64,000 nucleotides of DNA from Paraconiothyrium sp. Pb-2020 (taxonomy: Eukaryota > Ascomycota > Dothideomycetes > Pleosporales > Didymosphaeriaceae), in assembly GCA_022419385.1 (NCBI GenBank), contig JAJUBI010000003.1, forward strand, positions 62,001 through 126,000, in the 5' to 3' direction. Shown here piece by piece: positions 24,108 through 35,643 of the stretch. Within the stretch, counting starts at the first letter, position 1, and every line of letters begins with the position of its first letter. Both the position numbers and the translations under genes were made by a program. The notes beneath the pieces are model-generated. The model was not told the origin of the DNA. It did no database searches and saw only the letters and a list, made by a program, of their open reading frames with translations.

Positions 24108-26193
24108 TCAGCTGAAATCCACCCTCTCACCTACATCCTCAGCATCAGCATCCCAGACTACAAAACTGGGGTTCGCATTCCCACTATCATGCCTCTTACC
24201 ATTGACATTCCCCCTCGCATCCCCACCCGTTTCAAACCCCGGATGCATCCCCTCCTCCTCTTCATACTCCTCCCCCGCATATCTAGCCTCCGCTTCTCTC
24301 TTGCTAACTTCCTTCTCTCTGCTCTCCAACACACGCGCCAGATTCCTCCCCGGCGTCCTCTGCAGCTCCTCGCTGCAATCCACGCAGATCCGGAGGTAGC
24401 ACCACACGCACGCCCAGCGGCGCTCCGCGTCGTCGTTTGCGCAGATCATGCACGCCATGGGCTGGAAAGAGTTCTTGCTCCAGACGAAGGTCGCGTGGCG
24501 GGAGTAGCACGCGTGGTGGCGTTCTGTGATAGGGGATTGGGAACGTGGGTTGGGGCTTGCGTGAGGGGGACGAAGGGGGTTGATGGGGGGGAGGATTCTT
24601 CTTCTGACATTGACATGGTTTCGGTTGCGCTGGAGCGCTGTTGGGAGGGGAGGCTGGCGAAGGCGGGTGGGGGGGGGAGGCGGGAGGCGGAGCGTGGGGG
24701 GAAGGAAGGTTGGGGGGTAGTTGTAGGGGGGACGGATGGAGAAGGTTGTTGTGCAGGAGACGCGTTGATAGACGCGGTGGGATATGGTTCCTCCGCGGGT
24801 TCTTTTAGCTGTGGCGAAGAAGTGGGGACGGGCTCGAAGCTAAAAGGGCGACGTTGGCTGTTTTGAACTTCAGGGCTCAACCCAGTTTGATCCACAATTC
24901 CCTCATTTCGCATTTTTTCGGTTCTGAGAGGGGAGGGAGTGGGGCCCGGGGTAATGGTTTGCGGTAGTGTTGGGAGCTGTTGTTGTTGCGGTGACGTCGC
25001 GCTTTTCAAGACGTCGAAGCCTGTGTCGCTTTTGCCCTTCTTATGCTTGGGATTTGAGGGGAGGCCCATCCCTCCGAATGGTTTCTTTGATGAAGTTGGG
25101 GGTGCGGCGATGGGCTCATCTTTGGGTGTTGGGGGGAGCGGATTGACAATTCGAGGAGCAGCCATTGGGGTAGGCTGGTCTCTTAGCTTTGGAGGTGCAT
25201 TCTCTCGAGGCACCGTTTCAGCACCATCATTTCGTACCATGGTCCTTCCGCGATCGTTTTCTGTGTCTTCCAAGCTCTGCTTTCGAGCGCGCGGTTGAGG
25301 CAAGGGTCCACCTTTACCACCTCGAGGGCCATTGCCTAAATCCGCCAAAGACGTAAATTTTGGCAATGGCAAGGGTTTCCTCCTCACTGGCTCCATATCT
25401 TCTTTACCGTCTTGCGAATGTAGCGAGTCCTTTCGGGGAGAGCGTGCTGTTGAGCTCTGGTTGCCCATCGCCGACTGTTGTCGACGCGTAGATTTCTCTG
25501 GGGGCGGCGGAGGAAGCTCCTTCTTGTCTGCTGGCGTATTAAATGGGTTTTGCGCCTCAGGCTGCGAAGCAATCGTTGGAGCACTGGGCAGCTCGGCTGT
25601 TGATCCGTTGCTTACGGTCAATGTCAAGGAGCGTGGTACTGATCTTCGCTTTAGGCGCTTGGAGACAATTCTGGATGGGGAACCTTCTGCAGAGCTCGAT
25701 CCATTAGATGAGTCAGGCGACGCTGGTACGTCTACAAAGGGTGAGTTAGCGATCGTAATTCATTAGGGAGTGCGAAATTGAAGAGAAGCGAAAGTAAAAC
25801 AGGCGTGAAAAGAATTGGAAGGCAAGACGGAGCACTGCAGTCATTATCGCGTGATGAGTAAACGCACATCGTGAAGCAATCCTCCACTATCCACCCCAGC
25901 CACGTGTAACTTCCACCAAAGTACCGGAGATATTGCTTACCCCGAAGTTGGAATGGCGTGTTCATCTTTTGAACTGCAGGAGACGCTTTATAATTACTAT
26001 AATTCCGTGCTCTTTCTCTTTCAGGCGGCGGCGAAGGTGGAAGTTCTTTGAAAGCTGGTACCGACGACATCTTGTAAGGCGAATTATTACCGTCATCGAA
26101 CGAGCTTCCATAGTCATTCAACAAAGCGCTGATGATGTCCTGCCTCGAGGACGGAGCCAGGCTAAGCCCCTGTTGGGCCATATATTCTGTCAT
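24108..26193 (-). CDS. proline-rich protein with C-terminal Cys-rich (CxxC) domain; one apparent frameshift
   Basis: Exon 1 is 26193-25941, then a 209 nt intron, then 25731-24108. The N terminus has a short helical start (MTEYMAQQGLSLAPSSRQDI) and the PPSPPPERERARNYSNYK motif. A long disordered region follows, rich in P, S, T and K with Ser-Pro sites. The end of the protein reads ERHHACYSRHATFVWSKNSF then QPMACMICANDDAERRWACV and WCYLRICVDCSEEL: about six CxxC-spaced cysteines plus histidines, a probable zinc site. To connect the disordered part to this domain the frame must shift by one base near a run of seven C at 24585-24591; the exon sum is one base short of a multiple of three, as expected for one missing base. 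Without the shift the protein ends early at about 24446. I recognise no named family. Confidence 0.65.
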
Positions 26194-27424
26194 CGTTGCC
26201 CTAGTACGCTATGATATACCGGAATGGCGGAAGGCTGAACAGCCAAGGAACGACGTCGAAACAGATAAGGTAGAGAGTGTGGGTAGACCGAAGTCTGTAC
26301 TACGTACGAAAGGAGCGAGATACGTTGGGAAAAAGTATTACGGGCACATTGAAGGAGAAAGGAGAATCATGGATGTCGAATTGGACCGTGGGAGATGGCG
26401 GTCGCATGTACAAATGTCAGACATGGATGTCCGCTGTTCGCAGCGCTGACAGACCATCAAACGCGTTGGCGTCTGGGATTTGCGAGGATTTGCGCCTGTC
26501 ACAGGTTGGATCCGGGTGATCCGCTTCCTTGCTTCCCGCAAGGCCTGCCCACAAAATATTCCGGCTTAAGATGAGAGGACGTTGGGCCCTCGCTTCACCC
26601 ATGCGATCTTGTTTCTTCACAATCAACGACGATAGTAATAGTACCGATCGATGGAGTTGACAAGACTCGGAGCGAGCGCCGCACTCGGACGAAGGGACTG
26701 CAGGTACATTGCGGCGTGAAGGGCTGAGGCATCCGGACAATCAGGGGTCGTCTTGCGACGTTGAGACGTCAAATCGTGGCACAGAAGTACCCCCGCACAT
26801 GGAGGATCTGCCCACGTGACTGTTTCAGCCCACTGCATCTGGGATGGGTGATGCACTAAGACATGTTTGGGACATAATCGTCAGCACACAGCAGCAGACG
26901 CGTTGTACCACGCAGGTACCCGTGGCTTATGGGTCTTGCATGAGAAAGCTAACAACGACCGAGGTCTTGGTGTGATGAGGTAATTTGGTCGAATATATTG
27001 TACCCCGTGGCTGCGGGAGGTAGATTGTCTAATATTTACAGTGAGATTCCAGGACCTTTGTGAGACGCTTCCACCACCCCTCGGTACCCAGTCTCGGCCA
27101 ATTCCAAGCATGCCAATCAGCAGCAACAGTCTCTATAACAATAACGATGCTAGTAAGGATGTCCCTTCTCCGCCAAAATCGCTGCCTCAATCACAACGTC
27201 GATCGCTCTTTTGTCCCAAACGACCTGTCACAATGCCTGGCGATAAGTCGCTCATCCTATCCTGATGCTCCAATGGGTATCCGCATAGTCAGCCTGCCCT
27301 GATGGCCCAGCAAACAAAAGAAATAAGCCATCCCGAACGCCGTCGCTAAATGGATTGACTGGTATAGTCGCAATATTGAGGCCCTTAATATGTACATTAG
27401 AATTAAACAATGTGTATCTTCCAG
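26194..27424. other. intergenic, no supported gene
   Basis: About 1.2 kb. Left end is the promoter of the proline-rich gene, right end the 3' UTR of the GPI-type gene. Nothing else identified. Confidence 0.35.
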
Positions 27425-28650
27425 TTACTGGAAGAGTAAGAAGAAAAACATTATCAACAGGGATATCGTTGGTGTGAAGGCAACGGTCGAGGTGGAAGCA
27501 GCGCCTTTGAGAGGGGCGGCAGTTACGTTAACGAATGCGGTTCCACAATACATGGATATGGTGTCGGCAGCGCTAGAGTAGGTCTGGCTAACGGGTTGCG
27601 TGGCATTGGCAGCGTATTGAGAGAAAATGGCCATTTCGTCCTGGAGGCAAGAGTTGCATGTAGGGCGCGCGCCGCTATGCATGGGCACACCCAACGGCAG
27701 ATAGTACGGTATAGCGTCGACGCCTTCAGACGTGGTATTGGTGACGGCGTTGGCATAACAATAGTCGCCCTCGTCATCCTTTAAACAACTGGCCGAGTAC
27801 ATTGGCTCATACGAGATCAGCCCATTGTAGGCCTGTACCACTTGCGGATTGTTGTTGTCGTAGTCGGTTTTACAACCATCTGCCGACAGAAGTTGGCGAG
27901 CCAAATCATTCATCCCGGATGTGCATGTTGTCGAATTCGCGGCGCACATTGCCTCCAAAGTTTGAGTGATGCGAACAAATGATTTGGAGGCTTTGAAGAG
28001 CGAATTGGACGTCTGCAGGTTGTTAGTCGCGGTTAAAGCAGTATTGAAGGGGAACAACGCACCCGTAACATCAAGGAGAAAGGATGGCATCCGGTTACGG
28101 TCTCGCTCGTCAACATGGTCTTGAAGAAATTCGCACAGTTGTTTGTGAAATTATTGGACAGCGCCGAGTCGAAAGCGGTGGGGATCTGAAAATCGCCGCT
28201 GGCCTTGGGATCGGTCTGGATAGACCTCTTCGACGGCGGCGCGGTGGTGGTCTTTGTCGCGTCTCCATGGTAGGCTGGAGGCATGAACGGCGCGACAAAT
28301 GGGGGCTCGCTGGTGTCGATTATGAGGGAAGGGCCCTTCCACACGGGTACGAGAGTGTCTTGGAGAGGTTCGGAGAGGCGCGCTGATCTTCTGTTATATT
28401 GGCGATCACCATATGGAAGTACCGAGGCAGCAGTTGCGCTTCCGAGCAGGGACGCCCACGATAGCAACGCCACAAGCAACAAGAGCAAGCCAGGAAAGCG
28501 GTGGACGGGCGAAGAAGTTCTCGCAGGCTGGGAGAGGCTGCGTCGGCACGGCTTTACAAGGCAATGGCGTTCTGCCCGCCGCGCCGCGGTCGCTTGATGG
28601 TGAAACAACATGGCTCCCATCTCGCGTTTCGCCAGAATTGTTTCCCGCAT
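27425..28650 (-). CDS. probable GPI-anchored or membrane-tethered cell-surface protein
   Basis: Exons 28650-28063 and 28012-27425 sum to 1176 nt, 391 residues. A hydrophobic segment FPGLLLLLVALLSWASLLGS lies about 55 residues from the chosen start and could be a late signal sequence or a type II anchor. The ectodomain has the conserved fungal motifs FQIPTAFDSALSNNFTNNCA and NFFKTMLTSETVTGCHPFSL, then across the intron SLFKASKSFVRITQTLEAMC, with about ten cysteines. I associate this pattern with a fungal domain of unknown function (recalled as DUF7729, not checked). The C terminus is a small-residue stretch then TPTISLLIMFFFLLF at the very end, which fits a GPI-attachment signal. The start is uncertain: the frame is open upstream to 28851. 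Confidence 0.7.
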
Positions 28651-30685
28651 GGCGTCTATCGAAGGCCTGCCAGCACTTCTATAATTACTTACAAGCCCCT
28701 CGTGGCAGCTTGCAGACCATGACCGTGACCGTGACCGTAACGCTGCGTGCAGACTGACGAGCGTCCCCGTCGTGGTGGTGCAGACAGCGGACTGGGCCTT
28801 CTGCTGTCGAAGTGGAGGCGGATGTTCAACCTGCAACGTCCCTTGCAGCAAGGCGGTGGTCCGTCCTTTCGGTGCCGGGCCGGTGGCGGGTCGGAGGTCG
28901 AATTGGGCAAAGGAGCGACGAAGGTTGGAGAAGGGCGGAGTCTGTCGATCTGAAGGTGGTGGCCGGTGGTTATCTGCGTGCTTCTCTTCGACAGCCTTGT
29001 GCGCTGGGACGGCTGTGCCACCGGGGGACAGGCGCGCCTTATTTCAGTGCGCGCATGGCGCCATTGAATCGGCGCACACTGCAAGCCACCATGCTGCCGA
29101 CTGCTCGACATGGATAAAAAGCTCCAGGGAAGCATCTCGGCGGGCTGCGAGTCGGGTAAAGCGCCGCCAATGTCGAGGGTGCAGGGGCGGACACTGGCTC
29201 GTGCCATCCAATATAACCAAGCAGTTGGGCGGCGGTCTAGCCTCTGGTCCTCCCAGGAGAGCTAGAGCTGAGAGAAAGCAGTCGTCCCCCTTGACGGCGT
29301 GTCCAAAAAGATGCTCGAAAGGAGACGGTGGCCGTGTGGTGAGGCACACGTGCAGAGCCCCTCACGCTTCGTCGGAGCAGACGCTGTGTTCGCAACGTCC
29401 GGACCATGGAAGAATGCTCCGCAGCCAGCCACCGTAGTACGGCAGCGTTTGATGCACGCGCGGCCACTGTCAGTCTGTGGGTAAGCAATATCACCACATT
29501 CAGTTGCCCACGGCGCTTCCTCCACGGTCGCCAAGCCAATATTAAGCCACCCAAAGCACGACTCCCTATGGGTGGGGTTCCACACCACCACGCGGCGGAC
29601 CCCAAGCACACGCAGATGCAGACGTTTGGTTGACCGGCCGTGTGCAGCAACCGCTCAATCTAACTTCCAGCTGCCCCGGAATCTGGATAATGGAGCAGCA
29701 CGTCTTTATTGCATCTCAAAGCCGATCCTGGAGAATGGACACGACCCTGGCCCCCGCTCGGATTCTGGAATATCCCCTCATTCGATCCTGTCTTTGAGCA
29801 TCGATGGATACCTTCTCAAAGCCAACCAACGCAAGGCAAATCTCTTCTCCAGATATGCGCTTGTCTCAGTCTGCATTCTTCCCAGATTGCATCAATACTC
29901 CTCGTGGCAGCCACATCTGTTGGAACGCCTTTATCCCTTGGGTGCGGCGTAGTACTATTGACAACACTCTTTTGATGACCATCTAGTAATCGCAAATGGC
30001 CCTCTTTGTTAGCGCATACGAGTAAGGGCCCGGCGCTTACAAGCTGCTCACCTTTAGCTGCAGCGTTCGGTTGCCTACATTTCCTAGGCTTCTGCAAGCC
30101 TCTGCAAGCCATGGGGCCGACACCGTTCGTGTCCGCTTCCTTCCAAAGTGCGTGATAATATCGAGCCGGATGACCCCAAGGGACTACATACAATGGGGCA
30201 ATCCACATGATACTCGTGTCCATGCTATATCGATTTCGAGATATCCAAGTCGCACCTCCCCGCACCGAGCGTCGTAATATTCATATACAGTTACCTTTTA
30301 CCCCTCCACTGTGGGCATATGCCGTGTAACTGATCCCTTGCCCATTCATCTAGGTCCCGCGCCCCCGCAGTTGGGATGCATGTGCGACCCTTCTGCGTTC
30401 CAATCAACGACCATGTGATCTCCAAATATAGGGTCAGGATCGGATATCGGTGATATGCAACTCATCGGAAATACCGACACGAACGACGACTGGCAACCGC
30501 TGATACCATGATCGGTAGCTTGTGGGAGAAAACAAATCAAGCAGTCACAGAAGTGTTACTGGATGCAACTTCCCTATCCAACAATCAACGGTGCTTTTTC
30601 CACCCAGTCGACGCTCGTGCTACCCACAACACAACCCAAAGCAGCGTCCATCCTTATGCGTCCTTCTCATCCCTCACCCCTTCTT
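28651..30685. other. gene-free interval of about 2 kb
   Basis: Many overlapping frames on both strands but no protein family, splice logic or start context I can support. A short CCGTGA tandem (GACCGTGACCGTGACCGTAA) occurs near 28722-28741. Could hold long UTRs or a noncoding transcript; I see no evidence either way. Confidence 0.35.
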
Positions 30686-31782
30686 TCACGGAATGGCGTC
30701 CGACAAACCTGAGGCCTCCTTGTGATACCTGCACATCGTCAGTCTGGCATCGCATCGGGACACACTACCCACATCTTGAACAGCGGCTCCCACACAGTGA
30801 CAGCTCGGACCGAGGAAGTGCCCGTTTGCAAGAGTCGGCGGCTCAAGCTCGAATTGCTTGTCAGTGGAGCACTCGATGACCTTGCCGAAGAGCGATGCAT
30901 CGTCCAGACACCTCTCGTATGCGGCGACAATGGTAGACACGGGTGTCATGCTATAATCGTCAGTGTGCAGCCGCCTGCTTCGCTCGCAAACTCACCAGTC
31001 GGGCGAGACAGCATCGACCATTTCTTGCGGCATGATCGATGTGTGCACGATACCTGGACAAATGGTATTGATGCTGATGTTTTCTTTCTACGGCAGTCAG
31101 CTTTTGGCACTGCGGATCACCTCGACGGGAGATCTCGATGCGGCATACATCTTTCAGTATCCGGGCCGTTGCTCGAACGAAGTTTACCACGGCTGCTTTG
31201 GCGCCATCATACTCTGGGTATGTCTCGTGCGGAACAATGGCAGCAACGCTTGCTGTCGCCACGATCTTGCCGCCAGGGGTGCTGTTCTTGCGCATAAAAT
31301 GGATGGCGAGCTGCGTTCCATATACAACGCCTTTGAAGTCTACATCTGTGGTTGATAGATCTGGCTTTGGAGGGATCCTGCTACACTCAACAACAAAACC
31401 TAAACGTGACCTCTCGCCTTACTTTTCCGAATTCCGGTGTTCGAAGATGTAGACGGAGCTGCTGACAATTAGCCATCTTGGGGTTGATGTAGTAACTAGA
31501 CATGATTTACCTCTTATCCACTATACCAGCATTGGCACACAGCGCATCTATCCGTCCATACCTATCCCAAACCTGTTGGAACATCTCCGCCTGGCTGTCA
31601 TAGTCTGCAACATCACACTTGAAGAAACTCGCTGCATCGCCGAGCTGTTCTGCGAACTTCGCATTCGGGTTGATGTCGGCGATGGCAACGTTCCACCCTT
31701 TGCTGACGAGCCGCTCTACGATACCCATACCCATACCTGAGTTGCCGCCCGTTACGATGGCTACTGGTGCTGAAGATGCCAT
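30686..31782 (-). CDS. short-chain dehydrogenase/reductase (SDR, classical)
   Basis: NAD(P)-dependent oxidoreductase of unknown substrate, resembling fungal 15-hydroxyprostaglandin-dehydrogenase-like SDRs. Exons 31782-31511, 31380-31149, 31087-30996 and 30950-30686 sum to 861 nt, 286 residues. The N terminus shows the Rossmann motif TGGNSGMGMG at residues 11-20 (TGxxxGxG) and IADINPNAK at the end of the second strand; its Asp suggests NAD preference. CDVADYD and CANAG (NAG motif) follow. The catalytic Ser lies in VATASVAA and the YxxxK pair in YPEYDGAKAA. Exon 3 gives the conserved INTICPGIVHT. The last exon carries GKVIECSTDKQFELEPP and then a less conserved tail that may be mis-spliced. Confidence 0.86.
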
Positions 31783-32450
31783 GATGTATTGGACTTTCGT
31801 GCAGCTCGAGAGCTTGAAGCGGGGAGAGAGGAAAGTCGTAGGCTTTACAATGGGATAGGATGCGGATCACATTTCCGTAGACGCCACTCGCTCCTCAGGC
31901 ACCGCAGGCGCAATGTGGAGTGAGATCTCCAGCATCGTTCCACTTACTTGGAACGTCTTGTAGTGGAGAGGGGTCGCGTCCGGCTACCAACATCACGAAA
32001 GGTAGTCAGTGTCGGGCCGACTCCCATCGATTTGCTACACCCATATAGTACATTGCTAAAAGTACACATGCTCAACCATTCACGATTGTGAGCAATCTTT
32101 TCTCGAGCTCCTCATTGCAAGAGTGATTTCTTATTTTTCTTGAGCCTAATGAGGCAGGTGCCACCAACGATTGTAAATCCTGGAAAACATTTCCCGTAGT
32201 ACTAAGTTTGCCGATCGTGGTCATTGAATGGAACCAGAAAACAAAGAAATGGCGGGTTTACACTAAATAATCGTCCTATAGGACAGACAATTTATACCTG
32301 TCTGAAACCATATCACGGGTTTACCGCCTGCCAGGAAGATTGGACTGAGGAGGTCTCACACTCTACCCCAATAAGTAGATCTTCGAGCCTGAGATACTCA
32401 CGATCATAAGTCAGGACCATATCAGGATGCACAAAGGCAAGTAATATTGG
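31783..32450. other. intergenic, SDR promoter and NIF3 3' flank
   Basis: About 670 bp with the SDR promoter on the left and the 3' flank of the NIF3-like gene on the right. No gene seen. Confidence 0.4.
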
Positions 32451-33344
32451 TCATTTGCGAGGCACTCCCTCCTTCCGTACATCCTTCGTCCGAGGCTCTT
32501 CTTCCTCGTATACCTCTTTCACGTCCACGCCAGGAAAGGTTTCCCTCAGTTGCCTCGACATATACCGGATCCCCCATTCCTCTGCGGCGCGATGTCCCAC
32601 ACACACTACCTGAAGCCCATATTCCTTCGCCACAGCCATCCCACCTTCCCTCGGTTGTCCCGTAAGGTACAGCACATGCCTACCGCCTCCCTGCTCTGCA
32701 GACGCTATCCACCCTCTCTGCTCCGCCGTCTCTAGAACACGCTCCACCTCCCCCGAATTAAACGCATTCATAATCGCCACAACTTCTACGCGCTCCTCCC
32801 CCTCCCCCACCAGCCTCGCCTCAAACGCTCCAAACTGCTCCCGCAAGATCTTATCCATCGCCCCCGTCGTCATCGCCGTCCGCCCCACGATGCCAATCTT
32901 CCTCTCCGGATCCCCCTTGTAGCCCTGCACGCACTCGCTCGTGTGAAGATCCATGCCTAGCTGCGCGGCCAACGCCGTGTTCCACCCCACAGTCAGATTC
33001 TCGTCAAAGGACGTGTGGCTCGCGAGCACGAGCGTGCCTCTCCTTACGCGCCGGCGGTCGAGCGTAAATGGGCGGTGCAGGAAACACAGTGTGCGCGGTA
33101 TGCGAGGGGCCATCTCGCCATGGTGCGCTGGCGCTGGGTCTTCCGGGGGGCTACCATAGCCGATGTAGTCGTAGACGCCGGGCGTGGGGGTTACGCTTAG
33201 GACGATCTGATCTATGCGCGCGGTGTCGGGAGTGTAGCGTGGGTGCCGGGGGACGTGGTAGAGGAGTTGGACGTCGTTGGGTTTTGGGGGGAGGAGGGTG
33301 GTGAGGAAGGTGGTTATTGCGGAGTGGGTTGGTCGGGGGTGCAT
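32451..33344 (-). CDS. NIF3-family (DUF34) protein
   Basis: Single exon, 297 residues. NIF3/DUF34 proteins are conserved metal-binding proteins whose biochemical role is unsettled. Evidence is strongest at the C terminus: VCVGHRAAEEWGIRYMSRQL, the family's GHxxxEExGI metal-binding end, preceded by RHVLYLTGQPREGG. The middle has SHTSFDENLTVGWNTALAAQ with the conserved H..FD..xxGxN pattern and GRTAMTTGAMDKILREQFG. Upstream residues are more divergent. No targeting signal is obvious. The start at 33344 is the first Met in the frame and has a repetitive T/G/C tract just upstream. Confidence 0.85.
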   Translation of the reverse strand: MHPRPTHSAITTFLTTLLPPKPNDVQLLYHVPRHPRYTPDTARIDQIVLSVTPTPGVYDYIGYGSPPEDPAPAHHGEMAPRIPRTLCFLHRPFTLDRRRVRRGTLVLASHTSFDENLTVGWNTALAAQLGMDLHTSECVQGYKGDPERKIGIVGRTAMTTGAMDKILREQFGAFEARLVGEGEERVEVVAIMNAFNSGEVERVLETAEQRGWIASAEQGGGRHVLYLTGQPREGGMAVAKEYGLQVVCVGHRAAEEWGIRYMSRQLRETFPGVDVKEVYEEEEPRTKDVRKEGVPRK

Positions 33345-34185
33345 TGTTGCTGTTGCTGTTGCTGGAAGTGTCAGTGGGAGCGACGGGCGTCGCGTTAGTG
33401 AGTGACAAAAATACGGAGGTCTTCTTTCGTGAGCTTTGGATGGACTACGTCATTAGACGGCTCTGTTTTTGCCCTAGATTGCAAGCTAGAACGTAATGTG
33501 TAGCCATGGTAGAGTGTTTAGTAGATCTGGATGTGAAGGCTGAATAAGAGGTAAGTGGACGCTTAGATCATGTTGCTACATTATGCGGTACATCGTGTGG
33601 TGAGCAAGAGATGAGGAGCCTTGGAGAGCCCTGGCAGTGTAGTGTGACCTCGGCAGGTCGAGTCGAAGCTAGTCTTCGAATGGGACAGCGCACTTTCAAC
33701 ACTCCAGCCTCAAACCAAAGCATCCTATCTACGAAATTTAAGAGCATATTCCTGCGTTTGAATATGTGAATACGCTCCTTGGAACCGGGTGGAGAAGAGC
33801 CGAACTTTGAGAAGGACGCGAATATCGTCGTAACCCATCAAACGCTGCAACTTGATGGAGAACGTTAGTATCACTGGAATCTTCTCAGCCGCTGCTCAAT
33901 GTGCACGTCGGGATTATACAAGAGTGTCCGCTACTGGATGAGGCGCAATATGTTAATAATGATGCGTCCACTCATACGGAGGCTTCTCGCTCAGCAGCCA
34001 CGGAATTCGGCCTCGTGCAGTAACATCGTAAGACGAGAACGGTCAGCCGCTGCCGGTGCCTGACCAACCGGTCAACCTCAAGACGGCTGTGCACCCACGC
34101 GTCCCTCCACTCTGCAAAATGTTTATTTCCCTTCCTTTCGAGCCTTTCTCAGCAGAACTAATGTTGCTTTATTCCCCACGCCGAT
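33345..34185. other. divergent intergenic region, no supported gene
   Basis: About 840 bp between the NIF3-like start and the next plus-strand start, so it holds both promoters. A short GCTGTTGCTGTTGCTG repeat sits beside the NIF3 start (about 33348-33363). Confidence 0.4.
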
Positions 34186-35464
34186 ATGCCAGATATGCTC
34201 TACAAGAAGGAGATCGGTGATGTACGTTGTTGGGCTTGTTGCAGAGGCAACTCCTTTTTATCGTCACGCGCTGATTGTTGTTTGTAGACGAAAGATGTAC
34301 TACAAGACATCGTAGTCGTTGTATCGCTCATCACCACGCTAGCGAAGTCGTTCGGTTCAGCGGGCGACCTCTATCGAAAGTTGAAGAAGAAAACCAAGAA
34401 CACCAAGAAGGGCCTCAAGGAAGATATCAAGCAGGAGATTGAAGAGCACTTGCCTGAGCCCAAACGTCCTCATCAGCGAGATGCGCGCTCCGAAGATGCC
34501 CAGGACGACCGCCGATGGCGGAGTAGGAGTAGGCACAGACGAGAGGAGTCCTGCGACAGCGGCAAAGAGTCCATCGAGCATTCGTATGAGCTCGTTCGCG
34601 CGGAGTATGACCGGGGCTACCATCGCATAGGCGAGAAGTATGCTGTTGGTGACTGTAAGTCCTTTGCCGACTCTCTGAATCTGCAGTGACTGACCTCTCC
34701 CAGTGATAACACGCAACCAATTGCAAGCACAGATCATCGTCCTCCAACAGAGACTCCTTTACACATACGAAGATATCATACTCAACCCAGAATTCCCGCG
34801 CCATCCTCCATCCTATCATTTGAAGGAACTCGTCCACACAACGCGCGCCGCCCGCGCAGCAGTCATTGACGCACTCGTGATGCAATACCAGCGCATGCTC
34901 CCGGCGCCAATCCCCACGGATACAGTCCACCTACTCCCTGGAGCATTCCCCTCATCACCTACGGTGCACCGACCCCACGACGTTGTCCTCCACGAGCATC
35001 AAACCAAGCTCGTGACACACATTGACCATCGCCCCGCCTCCCGCAGTCCAGCACGCAGTCCTGCACATAGCGCAAATGAGAAACCTGCATCGTCGGACCT
35101 CTACTGCCTCTACGCGCGCAACCTCCAACGCACCCTTTCTCTCCCTCTTACCGAGGCATTTAAGTCAGGCGGCAATGGCTGCTGTCCGTCTTGTTATGCG
35201 CATATATCGTCAAACCCGACGAAAGCGTGGGAGATTGTGAAGGAGGACGAGGGGCAGAAGGGCGTTGATCGGACGTTCTTAGTTGGGACGAGGTTCTTGG
35301 TGAAGTCTCATCGAGAGGGGGGAGGATTTGCTTGCGTGCTGTGTACTAGGTGGAAAGAGGCGGATACAGTGTGTGGAGAAACACGCGCGCTAATTGAGCA
35401 TTTGTGGAGGGAACATAGTTGTGTGGAGCTGGAGAGTGATGAGAATATTGGTGAGGAGCGGTAA
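34186..35464 (+). CDS. orphan protein with Arg/Ser linker and C-terminal CxxC/HxxxxH pairs
   Basis: Exons 34186-34221, 34288-34654 and 34704-35464 sum to 1164 nt, 387 residues. After a short first exon comes a hydrophobic helix (IVVVVSLITTLAKSFGSAGD) and a basic, charged stretch with RSRSRHRREESCDSGKES. The second third looks helical (NQLQAQIIVLQQRLLYTYED). A RSPARSPAHSAN segment is SR-like. The C terminus has GCCPSCYAH, CVLCTRW and HLWREHSC, which together offer two CxxC pairs and His ligands for zinc. I recognise no family. It may be a fungus-restricted gene. Confidence 0.7.
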
Positions 35465-35643
35465 TTAATGGATGTTCTGGGTGCGGATAAGGGCCTTGTG
35501 TTGGCTTAAAAGAGTGTATTCTGGATGATGTCTACTGGAGTTGGCGAATGACGACGTATGACTTGCTTTCTACTACATAGCGCGGAGTCGAGAATTGTTC
35601 GTGGTATACCTCATGTTGCCTCAGCATAGAGAATCCATCCAGC

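Noticed and set aside
30686..31782. SDR as part of a secondary-metabolite cluster
   Set aside because: No polyketide synthase, peptide synthetase, terpene cyclase or P450 in the window; neighbours are unrelated.
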